Origin: Massilia sp. METH4
GTDB lineage: Bacteria; Pseudomonadota; Gammaproteobacteria; Burkholderiales; Burkholderiaceae_D
DNA: 64,000 bases
Assembly (NCBI RefSeq): GCF_037094685.1
Contig: NZ_CP146614.1
Span: forward strand, 2,232,001 to 2,296,000
Direction: 5' to 3'
Shown here: piece by piece, positions 9,016-18,343 of the stretch
How positions within the stretch are numbered: position 1 is the first letter of the stretch
How the letters are laid out: the number at the start of each line of letters is the position of its first letter
The notes under the pieces: model-generated
Seen by the model: only the letters and a program-made list of their open reading frames with translations
What the model was told of the DNA's origin: nothing
The model's database searches: none
Translations under genes and position numbers: made by a program

Positions 9016-9982
9016 TGGCCGTTCCGGCCCGACCGCGCGCTCAGGGGCATCTTCCACGTATCTATGGCAAGCGGGACATTGGCGTCCTGGTAGTGCTGTA
9101 CCTGGCGCCTGGCAGCGTCGTGTTCCAAGACGCCCGATTGCACCTTCATTGCCGGGCTTGAATTAATGGCCGGGTGAGCGCTGTCGGGTATTGCCGGCTG
9201 CCTCAATATGCTACGTCCGCAATAAGTGGCAGACGCAGGCCATCTCCCACATTCATTGTGCCCGGTATTGTCCAGTCCTCCGCGACAGCCGAGTATGTGG
9301 CCTCGGCCCGGCCGGCGCAATCATGTGCTTGGGTGGAATGTGCACACGCACTGTTGCGATTGGAAGCGAAGCAAAATGGTCGGCAATGCCGGCTGATTAA
9401 CGGAACATCAGCACACGCTGGAATTCCACGACCGTTGCGTGCGATAAAAGAGAAAAGCTCGTCATTATCGGTGCCGGCTGCAATGGCAAACAAAGCACGA
9501 CGGTCTGCCAGGCCGTTATGCAGTCGCATCGCGGATATGGGTCACCGCCGCCCAAGCATCTCGCCTCGCTTCAAAAGCGCCGACCCATATGGTTCGCCGT
9601 AATGGCAGGGCAATCGGCTAAAACGTGACGTCCCTTCACAGTAACGCTTGAAAGTCTAGCTCTTGCAGCAGCGACACCGGCTTGCCCGGCCGGTTTTGAA
9701 TAAACCAGAGCAGCGTAATAACGCTTCGGGATGCTCCCGGCTGTAAATACCTCGGGAACCGGGGGCTGACGCGGCCTTCAGAACGTTTTTGCAGACGAGT
9801 GAGCGGCGCGCACCGCAAACCGGACGACGGGGCTCCTCGACGCAGTACATGCGTGCGACCGCTGAACGAACCTTCGCCGCACGTGCAAGCGCCGCGTGCC
9901 AAAATCCGGCCTGTTCACGCTGAAAACTGGCATGGATTGCCGCTGACGAGCCGCAGCGGCCTGCCGCGGTCTCCTTAGGCAA
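9016..9982. other. About 1 kb without a credible gene
   Basis: Open frames of 60-140 codons occur on both strands (for example 9174-9602 plus, 9656-9982 minus) but they overlap each other, are rich in Cys/Arg/Ser, lack ribosome-binding sites and show no family motif. GC content falls compared with the flanks. It may be decayed coding DNA or an old insertion site. I see no inverted repeats or transposase remnants that would settle this. Confidence 0.5.
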
Positions 9983-10456
9983 TCAGCCGCGACGGTGTGA
10001 ATGATGCCTGCCGTCGCCGCCTCGCTTGCCAGTTGCCCCATGCTGGTCGAATACCTTCTGCTGTTCCGGCGTCAAGACCGCATAAAAGGTCTTCAATGCC
10101 GCCAGGCGGCTTTCCTGCTGCGCGACGCGCGCTTTGGCGGACTCCAGCCTTTTTTCCGCACGCTGTGGCGCCGGCAAATCCCTGAATGCCGCGCGATCCA
10201 CCCGCCCGACCGGTTGCTGCGGCGTGATCGCGGCAATATAGGTTTTCCAGGACGCTTCCTGATTCGGTGTCAATGCCAGCGCATCATGCAGTTTTTGCTG
10301 CCGCTGCGCGATCCGCTCCGCACGTTTCGCGGGATCGAATTTCGTTTCGGCATACGCATGGTTCCGCGGCGTTTCCACGGCCGGTGCCGCCATCGCGGCG
10401 GAGCCGATGCCAAGCAGCGTGACGCCAACGATAATGCTTTTACGCAGGATATTCAT
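9983..10456 (-). CDS. Spy/CpxP-family periplasmic protein
   Basis: The product has 157 residues beginning MNILRKSIIV, with a signal peptide (about 1-23, cleavage after AMA) and AAAGGA upstream of the start. Two LTxxQ motifs, the family hallmark, occur at 62-66 (LTPNQ) and 128-132 (LTPEQ), in a mostly helical, charged protein with a His/Arg/Gly-rich tail. The family members Spy and CpxP are periplasmic ATP-independent chaperones or stress sensors. It is divergent from an OmpR-type regulator and its kinase, which suggests that it belongs to their regulon, as cpxP does with cpxRA. The reading frame stays open far upstream, but only this part is coding. Confidence 0.85.
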   Translation of the reverse strand: MNILRKSIIVGVTLLGIGSAAMAAPAVETPRNHAYAETKFDPAKRAERIAQRQQKLHDALALTPNQEASWKTYIAAITPQQPVGRVDRAAFRDLPAPQRAEKRLESAKARVAQQESRLAALKTFYAVLTPEQQKVFDQHGATGKRGGDGRHHSHRRG

Positions 10457-10556
10457 GGTGATTCCTTTACTTGAGTAAGTTCGGTTGTGCTTGCAGCACT
10501 GCACGGAAAACAGTTTCGCAATGCCGTGTTTCCAGAGCGTTTCCCGAACGCGGCAA

Positions 10557-10615
10557 TTTGTATCCGTTTGTGTCCCCGCGAAATGTGCCGCGCATATACA
10601 AGACGATACAAACCG
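10557..10615. promoter_or_regulatory. Paired tandem operator for the OmpR-type regulator
   Basis: Two 10-bp-period direct repeats face each other: TTTGTATCCG/TTTGTGTCCC at 10557-10576 and ATACAAGACG/ATACAAACCG at 10596-10615. The outer parts TTTGTATC (10557-10564) and GATACAAA (10605-10612) are perfect inverted repeats. OmpR-family dimers bind head-to-tail half-sites spaced by about 10-11 bp, so this is a good candidate site for autoregulation and for control of the divergent Spy-like gene. The site is 40 bases upstream of the regulator start codon. Confidence 0.6.
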
Positions 10616-10654
10616 CCGTTGGTCTTCCTCTGCCGATCTGGCGATAATTGGAGG

Positions 10655-11380
10655 ATGGAACCGATACCTAGCATTCTGATCGTCGACGACGACCGCGATA
10701 TCCGCACCTTGCTGGCCGATTACCTGGAGTCCAACGGTTACCGCACCTACGGCGCGGCCGATGGCGTCGCCATGTGGAAACAGCTGGACGAGACGAAGCC
10801 CGACCTGATCGTGCTCGACCTGAACATGCCGGGCGAAGACGGCCTCACGCTGTGCCGCAAGCTGCGGGCGCATTCGAACCTGCCCGTCATCATGCTGACC
10901 GCGCGCAGCGAACCGCTGGACCGTATCCTCGGTCTCGAGATGGGCGCGGACGATTACCTGCCCAAGCCCTTCGAACCGCGCGAGCTGCTGGCCCGCATCC
11001 GCAGCGTGCTCCGGCGCAGCAATTCCATGCCGTCCGGCGGCATCGACAAGGCGTCGCAGATCCGCTTCTCGAACTGGACACTGGACCTGACCGCCCGCCA
11101 CCTGCTCAATCCCGACGGCGTGGTGATCATGCTGTCCGGCGCCGAGTTCCGGCTGCTGAAAGTCTTCCTCGAGCATCCGAACCGGGTGCTGAACCGCGAC
11201 CAGTTGCTGAACCTGACGCAGGGCCGCGACGCCGACCCGTTCGACCGTTCGATCGACATCCAGATCAGCCGGCTGCGGCAGAAGCTGGGCGAAGATGCGC
11301 GAGTGCCGCAAATTATCAAGACGGTGCGCAACGGCGGCTACGTGCTGGCCGGCAGCGTGTCGGTCGAACCCCGTGCATAA
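10655..11380 (+). CDS. OmpR-family response regulator
   Basis: The product has 241 residues. The receiver domain (about 5-120) has the acidic pocket Asp11-Asp12, phosphoacceptor Asp55 (LIVLDLNMPG), Thr82 and Lys104; the C-terminal winged-helix DNA-binding domain (about 140-235) ends in the usual IKTVRNGGYVL. GGAGG directly abuts the ATG, tighter than normal, but no better start is seen. It is followed by a histidine kinase after 15 bases and is divergent from a Spy-like gene, so it is probably an envelope-stress regulator. The RND efflux genes downstream of the kinase are likely targets. The exact name (CpxR-, RstA- or OmpR-like) cannot be decided from sequence alone. Confidence 0.92.
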   Translation: MEPIPSILIVDDDRDIRTLLADYLESNGYRTYGAADGVAMWKQLDETKPDLIVLDLNMPGEDGLTLCRKLRAHSNLPVIMLTARSEPLDRILGLEMGADDYLPKPFEPRELLARIRSVLRRSNSMPSGGIDKASQIRFSNWTLDLTARHLLNPDGVVIMLSGAEFRLLKVFLEHPNRVLNRDQLLNLTQGRDADPFDRSIDIQISRLRQKLGEDARVPQIIKTVRNGGYVLAGSVSVEPRA

Positions 11381-11395
11381 GAAGCAAGTGAGCGC

Positions 11396-12760
11396 GTGGC
11401 TACGCTGAAAAACTTCATCAACTCGATGACCGGGCGCGTTTTCCTCGCGCTCATGGTCGGTATCGTCGCATCGGCCGCGCTCACGCAATGGCTGGCCGTC
11501 AACGAACGCCAGCGCACGCTGGAACGTTATCGCAATTTCCATGCGCTCGAGCGCGCCGAGCAGATTATCGAAACGACTGACGTGGTGCGCCCGGAATCGC
11601 GCGCGCAGTACCTGGCCGTGTCCAGCAAGAGCAGCATGCGTCTCGAGATCGCCGGTGACAGCGATCTCACGATGCATCCGCCCACCGAATTCTCGGCGGC
11701 GCTGGCGCAGCGGCTGCCGCGCGACTTCCAAGTGATCGCGATGGCCGAACGGCCGCCGCAGTGCGAACGGCGCACGAGCACGATGACGCTGTTCGGCCCG
11801 GGGCAATGGCGCGGCACGTGCGAATCGGTCAAGGTCGTGATGACCGATGGGCAAGTGCTGAAGCTGTCGGTCCTGCCGCCGCGTGGCTCGATCCCTACCG
11901 GCCACAACGAATACGCCGTCTTCGTGCCTTTCCTGCTGTGCATTGCCGTGCTGGCCTACCTGGTCACGCGCATGACGGTGCGCCCGCTGAAGCAGCTGGC
12001 CCAGGCCGCCAAGGATCTCGGTAACGACATCAACAAGCCGCCGCTCGAACTGGCCGGCGCGTCCGAAATCCGGCAGGCCAGCGCCGCGTTCAACGCCATG
12101 CAGGGGCGCATCCGCCAGCACATCGCGCAGCGCACCGAGATGCTGGCCGCCATCACGCACGACTTGCAGACGCCGCTCACCCGGCTGCGCCTGCGACTCG
12201 AAAAGGTGAGCGACGCCGACCTGCAGCAAAAGCTGATCGGCGACCTGTCCGCCATGCAGCAGATGATCCGCGAGGGGCTGGACCTGGCGCGCAGCATGGA
12301 CACCACCGGCACGATGCAGAAGCTGGACCTCGATTCGCTGCTCGACAGCGTGTGTGCCGACGCGCTCGACGCGGGCCAGCCGGTCGAACTGAAAGGCAAG
12401 TCCGGCATGGCCCTGCTGGGCCGCCCGCTGGACGTGCGGCGCTGCCTCGTCAACCTGATCGACAACGCCGTGAAGTATGGCCACAAGGCCCACGTGACGG
12501 TGGAACGGCTGGCCGGGGCGGCGCGCATCCGCATCCGCGACGAAGGCCCCGGCATTCCGCAAGACCAGCTGGCGCGCGTGTTCGAGCCGTTCTACCGGGT
12601 GGAGACATCGCGCTCGCGCGAATCCGGCGGCACGGGCCTGGGCTTGACGATCGCCCGCAACATCGCCGAGCAACACGGCGCCACGCTGAGCCTCGCCAAC
12701 GGCGACGCCGGCGGGCTGGAAGCCGTGTTGACGCTACCCGAGTTCTATGTTGGAAAGTAA
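11396..12760 (+). CDS. Membrane sensor histidine kinase
   Basis: The product has 454 residues and starts at GTG. It has membrane segments near residues 14-32 and 178-196, enclosing a periplasmic sensor of about 145 residues with two cysteines, a HAMP linker, the phosphoacceptor His255 (ITHDLQTPLTRL), the N box (LVNLIDNAVKYG), G1 (DEGPGIP), F box (FEPFYRVE) and G2 (GGTGLGL). The arrangement is that of EnvZ/CpxA/RstB-type kinases. It is co-transcribed with the regulator upstream and lies just before an RND efflux operon. Confidence 0.93.
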   Translation: MATLKNFINSMTGRVFLALMVGIVASAALTQWLAVNERQRTLERYRNFHALERAEQIIETTDVVRPESRAQYLAVSSKSSMRLEIAGDSDLTMHPPTEFSAALAQRLPRDFQVIAMAERPPQCERRTSTMTLFGPGQWRGTCESVKVVMTDGQVLKLSVLPPRGSIPTGHNEYAVFVPFLLCIAVLAYLVTRMTVRPLKQLAQAAKDLGNDINKPPLELAGASEIRQASAAFNAMQGRIRQHIAQRTEMLAAITHDLQTPLTRLRLRLEKVSDADLQQKLIGDLSAMQQMIREGLDLARSMDTTGTMQKLDLDSLLDSVCADALDAGQPVELKGKSGMALLGRPLDVRRCLVNLIDNAVKYGHKAHVTVERLAGAARIRIRDEGPGIPQDQLARVFEPFYRVETSRSRESGGTGLGLTIARNIAEQHGATLSLANGDAGGLEAVLTLPEFYVGK

Positions 12761-12853
12761 CCGCAAGGTAACAAGCCCGTAGCAGTTTGGTGAGACAATG
12801 CCCGGCCGATTCCTCCAGGAAATATTCGTAGCCAACATCAACCACTTAAAAAA

Positions 12854-14035
12854 ATGAAAAAATCCACTTTGGGAGTACTGGTTGCTGCAGCCATCGCCGC
12901 AGGTGCCGGGGCCTGGCATTTCTCGCGCGCGCCGGAGCCGGAGCAGCATGCGGCCGCCGGCCAGGGCAAGGGACCTGGCGAGGGCAGGGGCCCGACCACC
13001 GTCAATGTCGTCGCGCCGAAGCGGCAGGACGTGCCCATCCGCCTCCAGGCGAACGGCACCGTGAGTCCGATCAGCACGGTGGACCTGCACCCGCAGACCA
13101 CCAGCACCATCGTCAAGGTGCACGTGAAGGAAGGCGATTTCGTCAAGGAAGGCCAGCTGATGTTCTCGCTGGACAGCCGCAGCGAATCGGCGAACCTGCA
13201 AAAGGCCCAGGCCGAGGTGGCGCGCGACCGCGCCACGCTGGCGGACCTGGAGCGCCAGTACAAGCGCAGCGTGGAACTGTTGAGCCAGAAATTCATCGCG
13301 CAGGGCGCCGTCGACACCCTGAAGAGCCAGGTCGACGCCGCGCGCGCCGAGCTGGAGGCCAACATCGCCGCAGCCCGCGCGATCGAGGTCGGCCAGAGCT
13401 ACACGACGATCCGCGCGCCGATGGCGGGCCGCGTGGGCGGCATCAATGTCTATCCGGGCAGCCTCGTGCAACTGTCCACGTCGCTCACGACGATCACCCA
13501 GCTCGACCCGATCAATGTCGCGTTCACCGTGCCGGAAACGAATCTGGCCGCGCTGCTCGACGCCCAGCGCGCCGGCAAGGTGCCCGTGCAGGTATTCCAC
13601 CGGGGCTCGACGACACCGATCGAAGGCCAGCTGTCCTTCATCGACAACACCGTCGATCCGCAGGCCGGGGTGATCCGGGTGAAGGCCCAGTTTTCCAACC
13701 GGGACACGCGGCTATGGCCGGGCCAGTACGTGAACACGGAAGTCACGGTGGAGACGCTGCGCGATGCACTGGTGGTGCCGCAGAACGCCATCATCACCAA
13801 CTCGCGCGGCACCTTCGTCTACACGGTCGGGCCGGACAGTACGGCCAGGGTGGCGAATGTGGAGCGCGTGCACGCATTCGGGCCGGATGCCGCCGTGCGC
13901 GGCCTCGCCGGCAATGAACGCGTGATTGTCGAAGGCAAGCAGAACCTGCGCCCCGGCGGCAAGGTGCGGGTGGCCGAGGGACGGCACCCCGACGCCCGGT
14001 TGGCCGAGCAGGGTAGCCCGAAGGGTATGGAATGA
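12854..14035 (+). CDS. RND efflux periplasmic adaptor (MdtA/HlyD family)
   Basis: The product has 393 residues with an uncleaved or cleaved N-terminal hydrophobic segment (about 5-25), a glycine-rich linker, and the lipoyl/barrel-sandwich halves around a long coiled coil (about 95-185). The motif VGGINVYPGSLVQ is typical of MdtA/AcrA-type adaptors. It has no lipobox cysteine. It couples the inner-membrane pump to an outer-membrane channel; no channel gene is in the window. Its stop overlaps the start of the pump gene (ATGA). Spacing of 93 bases after the kinase leaves room for its own promoter. Confidence 0.92.
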   Translation: MKKSTLGVLVAAAIAAGAGAWHFSRAPEPEQHAAAGQGKGPGEGRGPTTVNVVAPKRQDVPIRLQANGTVSPISTVDLHPQTTSTIVKVHVKEGDFVKEGQLMFSLDSRSESANLQKAQAEVARDRATLADLERQYKRSVELLSQKFIAQGAVDTLKSQVDAARAELEANIAAARAIEVGQSYTTIRAPMAGRVGGINVYPGSLVQLSTSLTTITQLDPINVAFTVPETNLAALLDAQRAGKVPVQVFHRGSTTPIEGQLSFIDNTVDPQAGVIRVKAQFSNRDTRLWPGQYVNTEVTVETLRDALVVPQNAIITNSRGTFVYTVGPDSTARVANVERVHAFGPDAAVRGLAGNERVIVEGKQNLRPGGKVRVAEGRHPDARLAEQGSPKGME

Positions 14036-17000
14036 ACCTCTCCGAGCTCTCGATCCGGCGCCCCGTGATGGTGGTGCTGCTGTCGCTGTCGCTGATCCTG
14101 GCCGGCGTGCTGGCCTACCTGCACATCCCGGTCGCCGCGCTGCCCAGCTATAACACCCCCGTCATCAATGTGTCGGCCGACCTGGCTGGCGCCAGCCCGG
14201 ACACGATGGCCTCGTCCGTGGCGCTGCCGCTGGAAAAGCAGTTCTCCACGATCGCCGGCCTGACGATGATCACGTCGACGAGCACGCAGGGCAATACCTC
14301 GCTCACGCTGGAATTCGATTCGAGCATCGACGTCAACGAAGCCGCCGTCGACGTGCAGGCAGCGCTGCTGCGCGCGCAGCGGCAACTGCCGCAGGAAATG
14401 ACGGACCTGCCGTCGTACCGCAAGATCAACCCGGCCGATGCCCCCGTGCTGTTCATGGCGATGAATTCGCCGTCGCTGTCGCTCTCCGAGCTGAACGATT
14501 ACGCGGAAAACCTGATCGCGCCCAGCCTGTCCACCTTGCCCGGCGTGGCGCAAGTGACTGTCAACGGCCAGAAGCGCTTTGCCGTGCGGGTGCGCGCCAA
14601 GTCGGACCTGCTGAACGCGCGTGACCTCACGCTGGCCGACGTGCAGGCGGCCATCCGCAGTTCCAATGCCAACACGCCGCTGGGCGTGCTGGACGGCCCC
14701 GACCAGACGTTGACGATCCAGGGCAATGCCCAGCTGATGAAGGCGGCCGACTACCGCGACCTGATCATCGCCACCCGCAACGGCGAGCCCGTGCGCCTGA
14801 AGGACGTGGCCACGGTCGAGGACAGCTTCCAGTCCACCAAGTCGTTCGGCAGCTACAACGGCGAACGCTCGATCGTGCTGCTGGTGCAGCGCCAGCCGGA
14901 CGCGAACACCGTGCAGGTGGTCGACGGCGTGAAGGCGCTGCTGCCGCGCTTCCGCGCGCAATTGCCGGAATCGATCAACATCAGCCTCGTCAACGACCGC
15001 TCGGTGTCGATCCGCGAAGCGATCCACGACGTCAACCTCACCCTCGCGCTGACGATCGTGTTGGTGGTGCTGGTGATCTTCCTGTTCCTGCGCCGCGCCG
15101 TGGCCACGCTGATCCCGGCCGTCACGATGCCGATTTCGCTGTTGGGAGCGCTATCCCTGCTGTACGCGCTGGGCTATAGCCTGGACAACATCTCGCTGCT
15201 GGGCATTACGCTGGCCGTGGGCCTGGTGGTCGACGACGCGATCGTGGTGCTGGAAAACATCGTGCGGCATATCGAGCACGGCAAGAAGCCGCTGCAGGCC
15301 GCCCTGATCGGCTCGCGCGAAATGGGCTTCACGATCGTGTCGATCTCGATCTCGCTGGTGGCCGTGTTCATCCCGATCTTCTTCATGCCCGGCGTGATGG
15401 GCCTGATGTTCCGCGAATTCGCCGTGATCGTGGCGCTGGCCGTGCTGGTTTCCGCCGTGATCTCGCTGACCCTGGTGCCGATGATGGCGGCGCGCTTCCT
15501 GCCGGCCGACTCGCATGAAACGTCGGGCGACGACACCTTCGTCGGCCGGCATTTCGAGCGCGGCTTCAACGCCGTGCTGAAGGGCTATGGCCGCACGCTG
15601 GACGTGGCCATGAAGCACAAGTACATCGTGCTGGGCGTGGCGATCGGCACCTTCGCGCTCACGGTGGTCATGTATGCCTCGATGCCGAAGGGCTTCTTCC
15701 CGGAAGAGGATATCGGCCAGTTCCGCGTCAACACCGAAGCTTCCGAGGATATCTCGCCGACGGCCATGCTGGCGCTGCAGGATCGCGTGGCCGCCATCAT
15801 CAAGGCCGATCCGGCGGTGAAGAGCGTGGTGTCGTTCACCGGCGGCGGCAACACCGGCCGCATGTTCGTGGTGCTGGTGCCGCGTGGCGAGCGCCAGGCG
15901 ATGCCGCACGTGCTGGAGGGCTTGCGCAAGAAGATGCGCGACGTGGCCGGCATTGCGGTCTACATGTCGCCCGTGCAGAACCTGCAGCTGGGCGGCCGCC
16001 AGAGCAAGAGCCGCTACCAGTACACGCTGCAATCGGTTAGCCCGGACGCGCTGAACGACTGGGCCGAGCGCTACCTGGAGCGCATGCGCGCCGATCCGGA
16101 CTTCCGCGACGTGACGAGCGATTCGCAGAACAAGGGATTGCAGGCCACGCTGGACATCGACCGCGACAAGGCCAATACGCTGGGCGTGGCGATCGGCGAT
16201 ATCCGCACCGCGCTGTACCTGGCGTTCGGCGAACGGCAGGTGTCGACGATCTACTCGTCCGCCGCCAGCTACTACGTGATCCTGGAAGCGGCCGACGAGG
16301 ACCGCCGCTACGAGGATGCGCTGACCAAGGTCTCGGTGCGCAATTCGGCGGGGCAGCTGATCAGGCTGTCGAGCTTCGCCACCGTGCGGCGCACGGTCGG
16401 CCCCACGGCCGTCAACCACCAGGGCCAGCTGCAGGCGGTGACGGTGGCGTTCAACCTGGCGCCGGGCGTGCCGCTGGGCCGCGCCACGGCGAAGATCGAC
16501 GCGATGGGCCAGGAATTCGGCCTGCCGCCCTCGATCATCACGAACTATGGCGGCGACGCGGCGGTGTTCCAGAGCTCGCAGGGCAGCCAGGTGATCCTGA
16601 TCGTGGCCGCGCTGGCCGTCATCTATGTGTTGCTGGGCGTGCTGTACGAAAGCTTCATCCACCCGCTGACGATCCTGGCCGGCCTGCCGTCGGCCGCCGT
16701 GGGCGCGCTGCTCACCCTGTGGCTGTTCGACATGGACCTGACGATGATCGCCATCATCGGCATCCTCATGCTGATCGGCATCGTGAAGAAGAACGCGATC
16801 ATGATGATCGACTTCGCGTTGCAGGCGCAGCGCGAGGAGGGCAGGACGCCGGCCGAGGCGATCCGCGAAGCGTGCCTGCTGCGCTTCCGTCCGATCATGA
16901 TGACGACCCTGGCAGCCTTCATGGGCGCGCTGCCGATCGCCCTGGGCCTGGGCGCCGGCGCCGAACTGCGCCAGCCGCTGGGCCTCGCGGTGTGCGGCGG

Positions 17001-17151
17001 GCTGATCTTCTCGCAGGTGATCACGCTGTACGTCACCCCGGTGATCTACCTGTTCCTCGACAAGTACAGCGGCAATGGCCCGATGAGCGACGCCGAACTG
17101 GCCGAGTTGCCGCCGGAACCGCCGAAAGTCGAACTGAAAGCGGTGTCATAA
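14032..17151 (+). CDS. RND multidrug efflux transporter (MdtB/MdtC-like)
   Basis: The product has 1039 residues, the normal size of an AcrB-superfamily pump: twelve membrane segments and two large periplasmic loops. The proton-relay aspartates are visible in membrane segment 4 (Asp401-Asp402, VVDDAIVVLENI). The sequence LSIRRPVMVVLLSLSLILAGVLAY at the N-terminus resembles MdtB/MdtC more than AcrB. Substrates cannot be predicted. It is translationally coupled to the adaptor. The upstream two-component system probably controls it, as BaeSR controls mdtABC in E. coli; that link is inference. Confidence 0.94.
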   Translation: MNLSELSIRRPVMVVLLSLSLILAGVLAYLHIPVAALPSYNTPVINVSADLAGASPDTMASSVALPLEKQFSTIAGLTMITSTSTQGNTSLTLEFDSSIDVNEAAVDVQAALLRAQRQLPQEMTDLPSYRKINPADAPVLFMAMNSPSLSLSELNDYAENLIAPSLSTLPGVAQVTVNGQKRFAVRVRAKSDLLNARDLTLADVQAAIRSSNANTPLGVLDGPDQTLTIQGNAQLMKAADYRDLIIATRNGEPVRLKDVATVEDSFQSTKSFGSYNGERSIVLLVQRQPDANTVQVVDGVKALLPRFRAQLPESINISLVNDRSVSIREAIHDVNLTLALTIVLVVLVIFLFLRRAVATLIPAVTMPISLLGALSLLYALGYSLDNISLLGITLAVGLVVDDAIVVLENIVRHIEHGKKPLQAALIGSREMGFTIVSISISLVAVFIPIFFMPGVMGLMFREFAVIVALAVLVSAVISLTLVPMMAARFLPADSHETSGDDTFVGRHFERGFNAVLKGYGRTLDVAMKHKYIVLGVAIGTFALTVVMYASMPKGFFPEEDIGQFRVNTEASEDISPTAMLALQDRVAAIIKADPAVKSVVSFTGGGNTGRMFVVLVPRGERQAMPHVLEGLRKKMRDVAGIAVYMSPVQNLQLGGRQSKSRYQYTLQSVSPDALNDWAERYLERMRADPDFRDVTSDSQNKGLQATLDIDRDKANTLGVAIGDIRTALYLAFGERQVSTIYSSAASYYVILEAADEDRRYEDALTKVSVRNSAGQLIRLSSFATVRRTVGPTAVNHQGQLQAVTVAFNLAPGVPLGRATAKIDAMGQEFGLPPSIITNYGGDAAVFQSSQGSQVILIVAALAVIYVLLGVLYESFIHPLTILAGLPSAAVGALLTLWLFDMDLTMIAIIGILMLIGIVKKNAIMMIDFALQAQREEGRTPAEAIREACLLRFRPIMMTTLAAFMGALPIALGLGAGAELRQPLGLAVCGGLIFSQVITLYVTPVIYLFLDKYSGNGPMSDAELAELPPEPPKVELKAVS

Positions 17152-17160
17152 AGAAACATT

Positions 17161-17195
17161 GCCTCAAAAATGGGGACAGACCCCATTTTTGAGGC
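17161..17195. repeat. REP-like palindrome, GGGGACAGACCCC core
   Basis: A perfect 15-bp inverted repeat (17161-17175 with 17181-17195) surrounds a 5-base loop. The stem ends carry GCCTCAAAAA and the centre is TGGGG-ACAGA-CCCCA. It lies 10 bases after the pump gene stop and could terminate transcription. The related palindromes at 57320-57445 share the AAATGGGG-CCCCATTT stem, so this belongs to a dispersed family. Confidence 0.85.
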
Positions 17196-17307
17196 AACTT
17201 TGCAGCAACTTGTTCAATGCAGCGCATCCATTAGGGCTGGCTGAAATCGCGCTTTCCTGCCCCCAACTGTCGCCCATGGAACGGATACATACGGTAACAT
17301 CCGTTAA

Positions 17308-18309
17308 TTGCAAGCTCGCGTAAGCTTGCCCGACTTGGTCCGGCGCCGCCGGTTCGTGCACAGAAAACGGTTTATCTTGCTCCAGCCCAGCCACACCCAC
17401 GGTCCCGACGACGACATCTGCCCTACCTGCGGCCAGGTCCTTCCGGCCGGCGGACTTCCGCTCCGGTATGGCGACGACAACAAGCCCAACCGCATCGGCC
17501 TCGCTATCGCGATCGGCTTGCACGTGCTCGTCATCGCGTTGATCTTGTGGAACCCGCAAACCTACGTCAAGCTCACGCCCCCGTCCAAAGCGGGCGAAAT
17601 GGTGTGGGTCGCGCCGGTAGCACCCAAGCCAACCCCGCCGAAACCGCAGCCGGCGCCGCAAAAGCCCACGCCGCAACGGGAACCGAAAGTCGCGCAGACG
17701 CGCCCGAAACCGCCAGCGGCGCCACCCATCAAGCGCACCAACAACGATGCGATCACGGACCCGCGCCGGGCGGAAACGCCGCCACCGCCACCGGTGAAGG
17801 CCGACCTGACGCCGCCGCCGCCTGACGTGACCGACATGTCGCAGATGATCGAAGCGGCACGCCGCCGGCGCGGCGCCGTCGAAAGCCAGCCATCGGACAG
17901 CGCCGCGAGCGAGGATGCGAAGGCCAAGGCGCGCGCCATGGCCAACATCATGGGCGCCCAGGGCCGCAACGCGGCCGGCGAGCGCGAGGATTCCGGCGGC
18001 ATCTTCGACGTGCAGAACCAGACCTTCAACAGCGCCGACCTGAAGTTCCGAGGCTGGAACACGAACTTCAAGCGCCGCTGGCTCACGCAGGTGAAGGTGG
18101 AGCTGGGCAACGAGATCGATATCGAGAATGCGATCGTGACGAAGATGATCGAGCTGATCCGCAAGGAAAAGCCGGGCGACTTCGAGTGGGAATCCCACCG
18201 GCTCGGCCGCGTGGTGAAGATGAGTGCGCGCAAGGAAGACGAGCCGGAACTGCGCGCCTTCCTCCTCAAGGAAATGTTCCCCCGCTATATTCGCCCGGCA
18301 GGCAGGTAA
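17308..18309 (+). CDS. TonB-like single-pass membrane protein with CxxC motif
   Basis: From TTG at 17308 the product has 333 residues; GTG at 17356 and TTG at 17377 are alternative starts, and none has a strong ribosome-binding site. An N-terminal, probably cytoplasmic part has one Cys-x2-Cys pair (CPTCG, residues 38-42). A membrane helix (about 62-81) is followed by a long Pro/Lys-rich stretch (about 88-180), a helical region, and a compact C-terminal domain of about 100 residues. This layout resembles TonB/energy-transducer proteins, but the end does not show a clear TonB motif. No ExbBD genes are nearby. I do not assign a function. Confidence 0.72.
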   Translation: MQARVSLPDLVRRRRFVHRKRFILLQPSHTHGPDDDICPTCGQVLPAGGLPLRYGDDNKPNRIGLAIAIGLHVLVIALILWNPQTYVKLTPPSKAGEMVWVAPVAPKPTPPKPQPAPQKPTPQREPKVAQTRPKPPAAPPIKRTNNDAITDPRRAETPPPPPVKADLTPPPPDVTDMSQMIEAARRRRGAVESQPSDSAASEDAKAKARAMANIMGAQGRNAAGEREDSGGIFDVQNQTFNSADLKFRGWNTNFKRRWLTQVKVELGNEIDIENAIVTKMIELIRKEKPGDFEWESHRLGRVVKMSARKEDEPELRAFLLKEMFPRYIRPAGR

Positions 18310-18343
18310 CGCACGGTAGCCTGCCGCGGCACGGCCAGCGTGG

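Noticed and set aside
9174..9602. Possible gene on the plus strand
   Set aside because: It overlaps frames on the other strand; no ribosome-binding site or motif, and low coding character.
10457..12676. Upstream part of the minus-strand frame that continues from the Spy-like gene
   Set aside because: It is antisense to the regulator and kinase, whose motifs are clear, and has no ribosome-binding site.
15151..16662. 503-codon minus-strand frame inside the RND gene
   Set aside because: It is a shadow frame of the pump, with His/Gln/Arg-rich composition.
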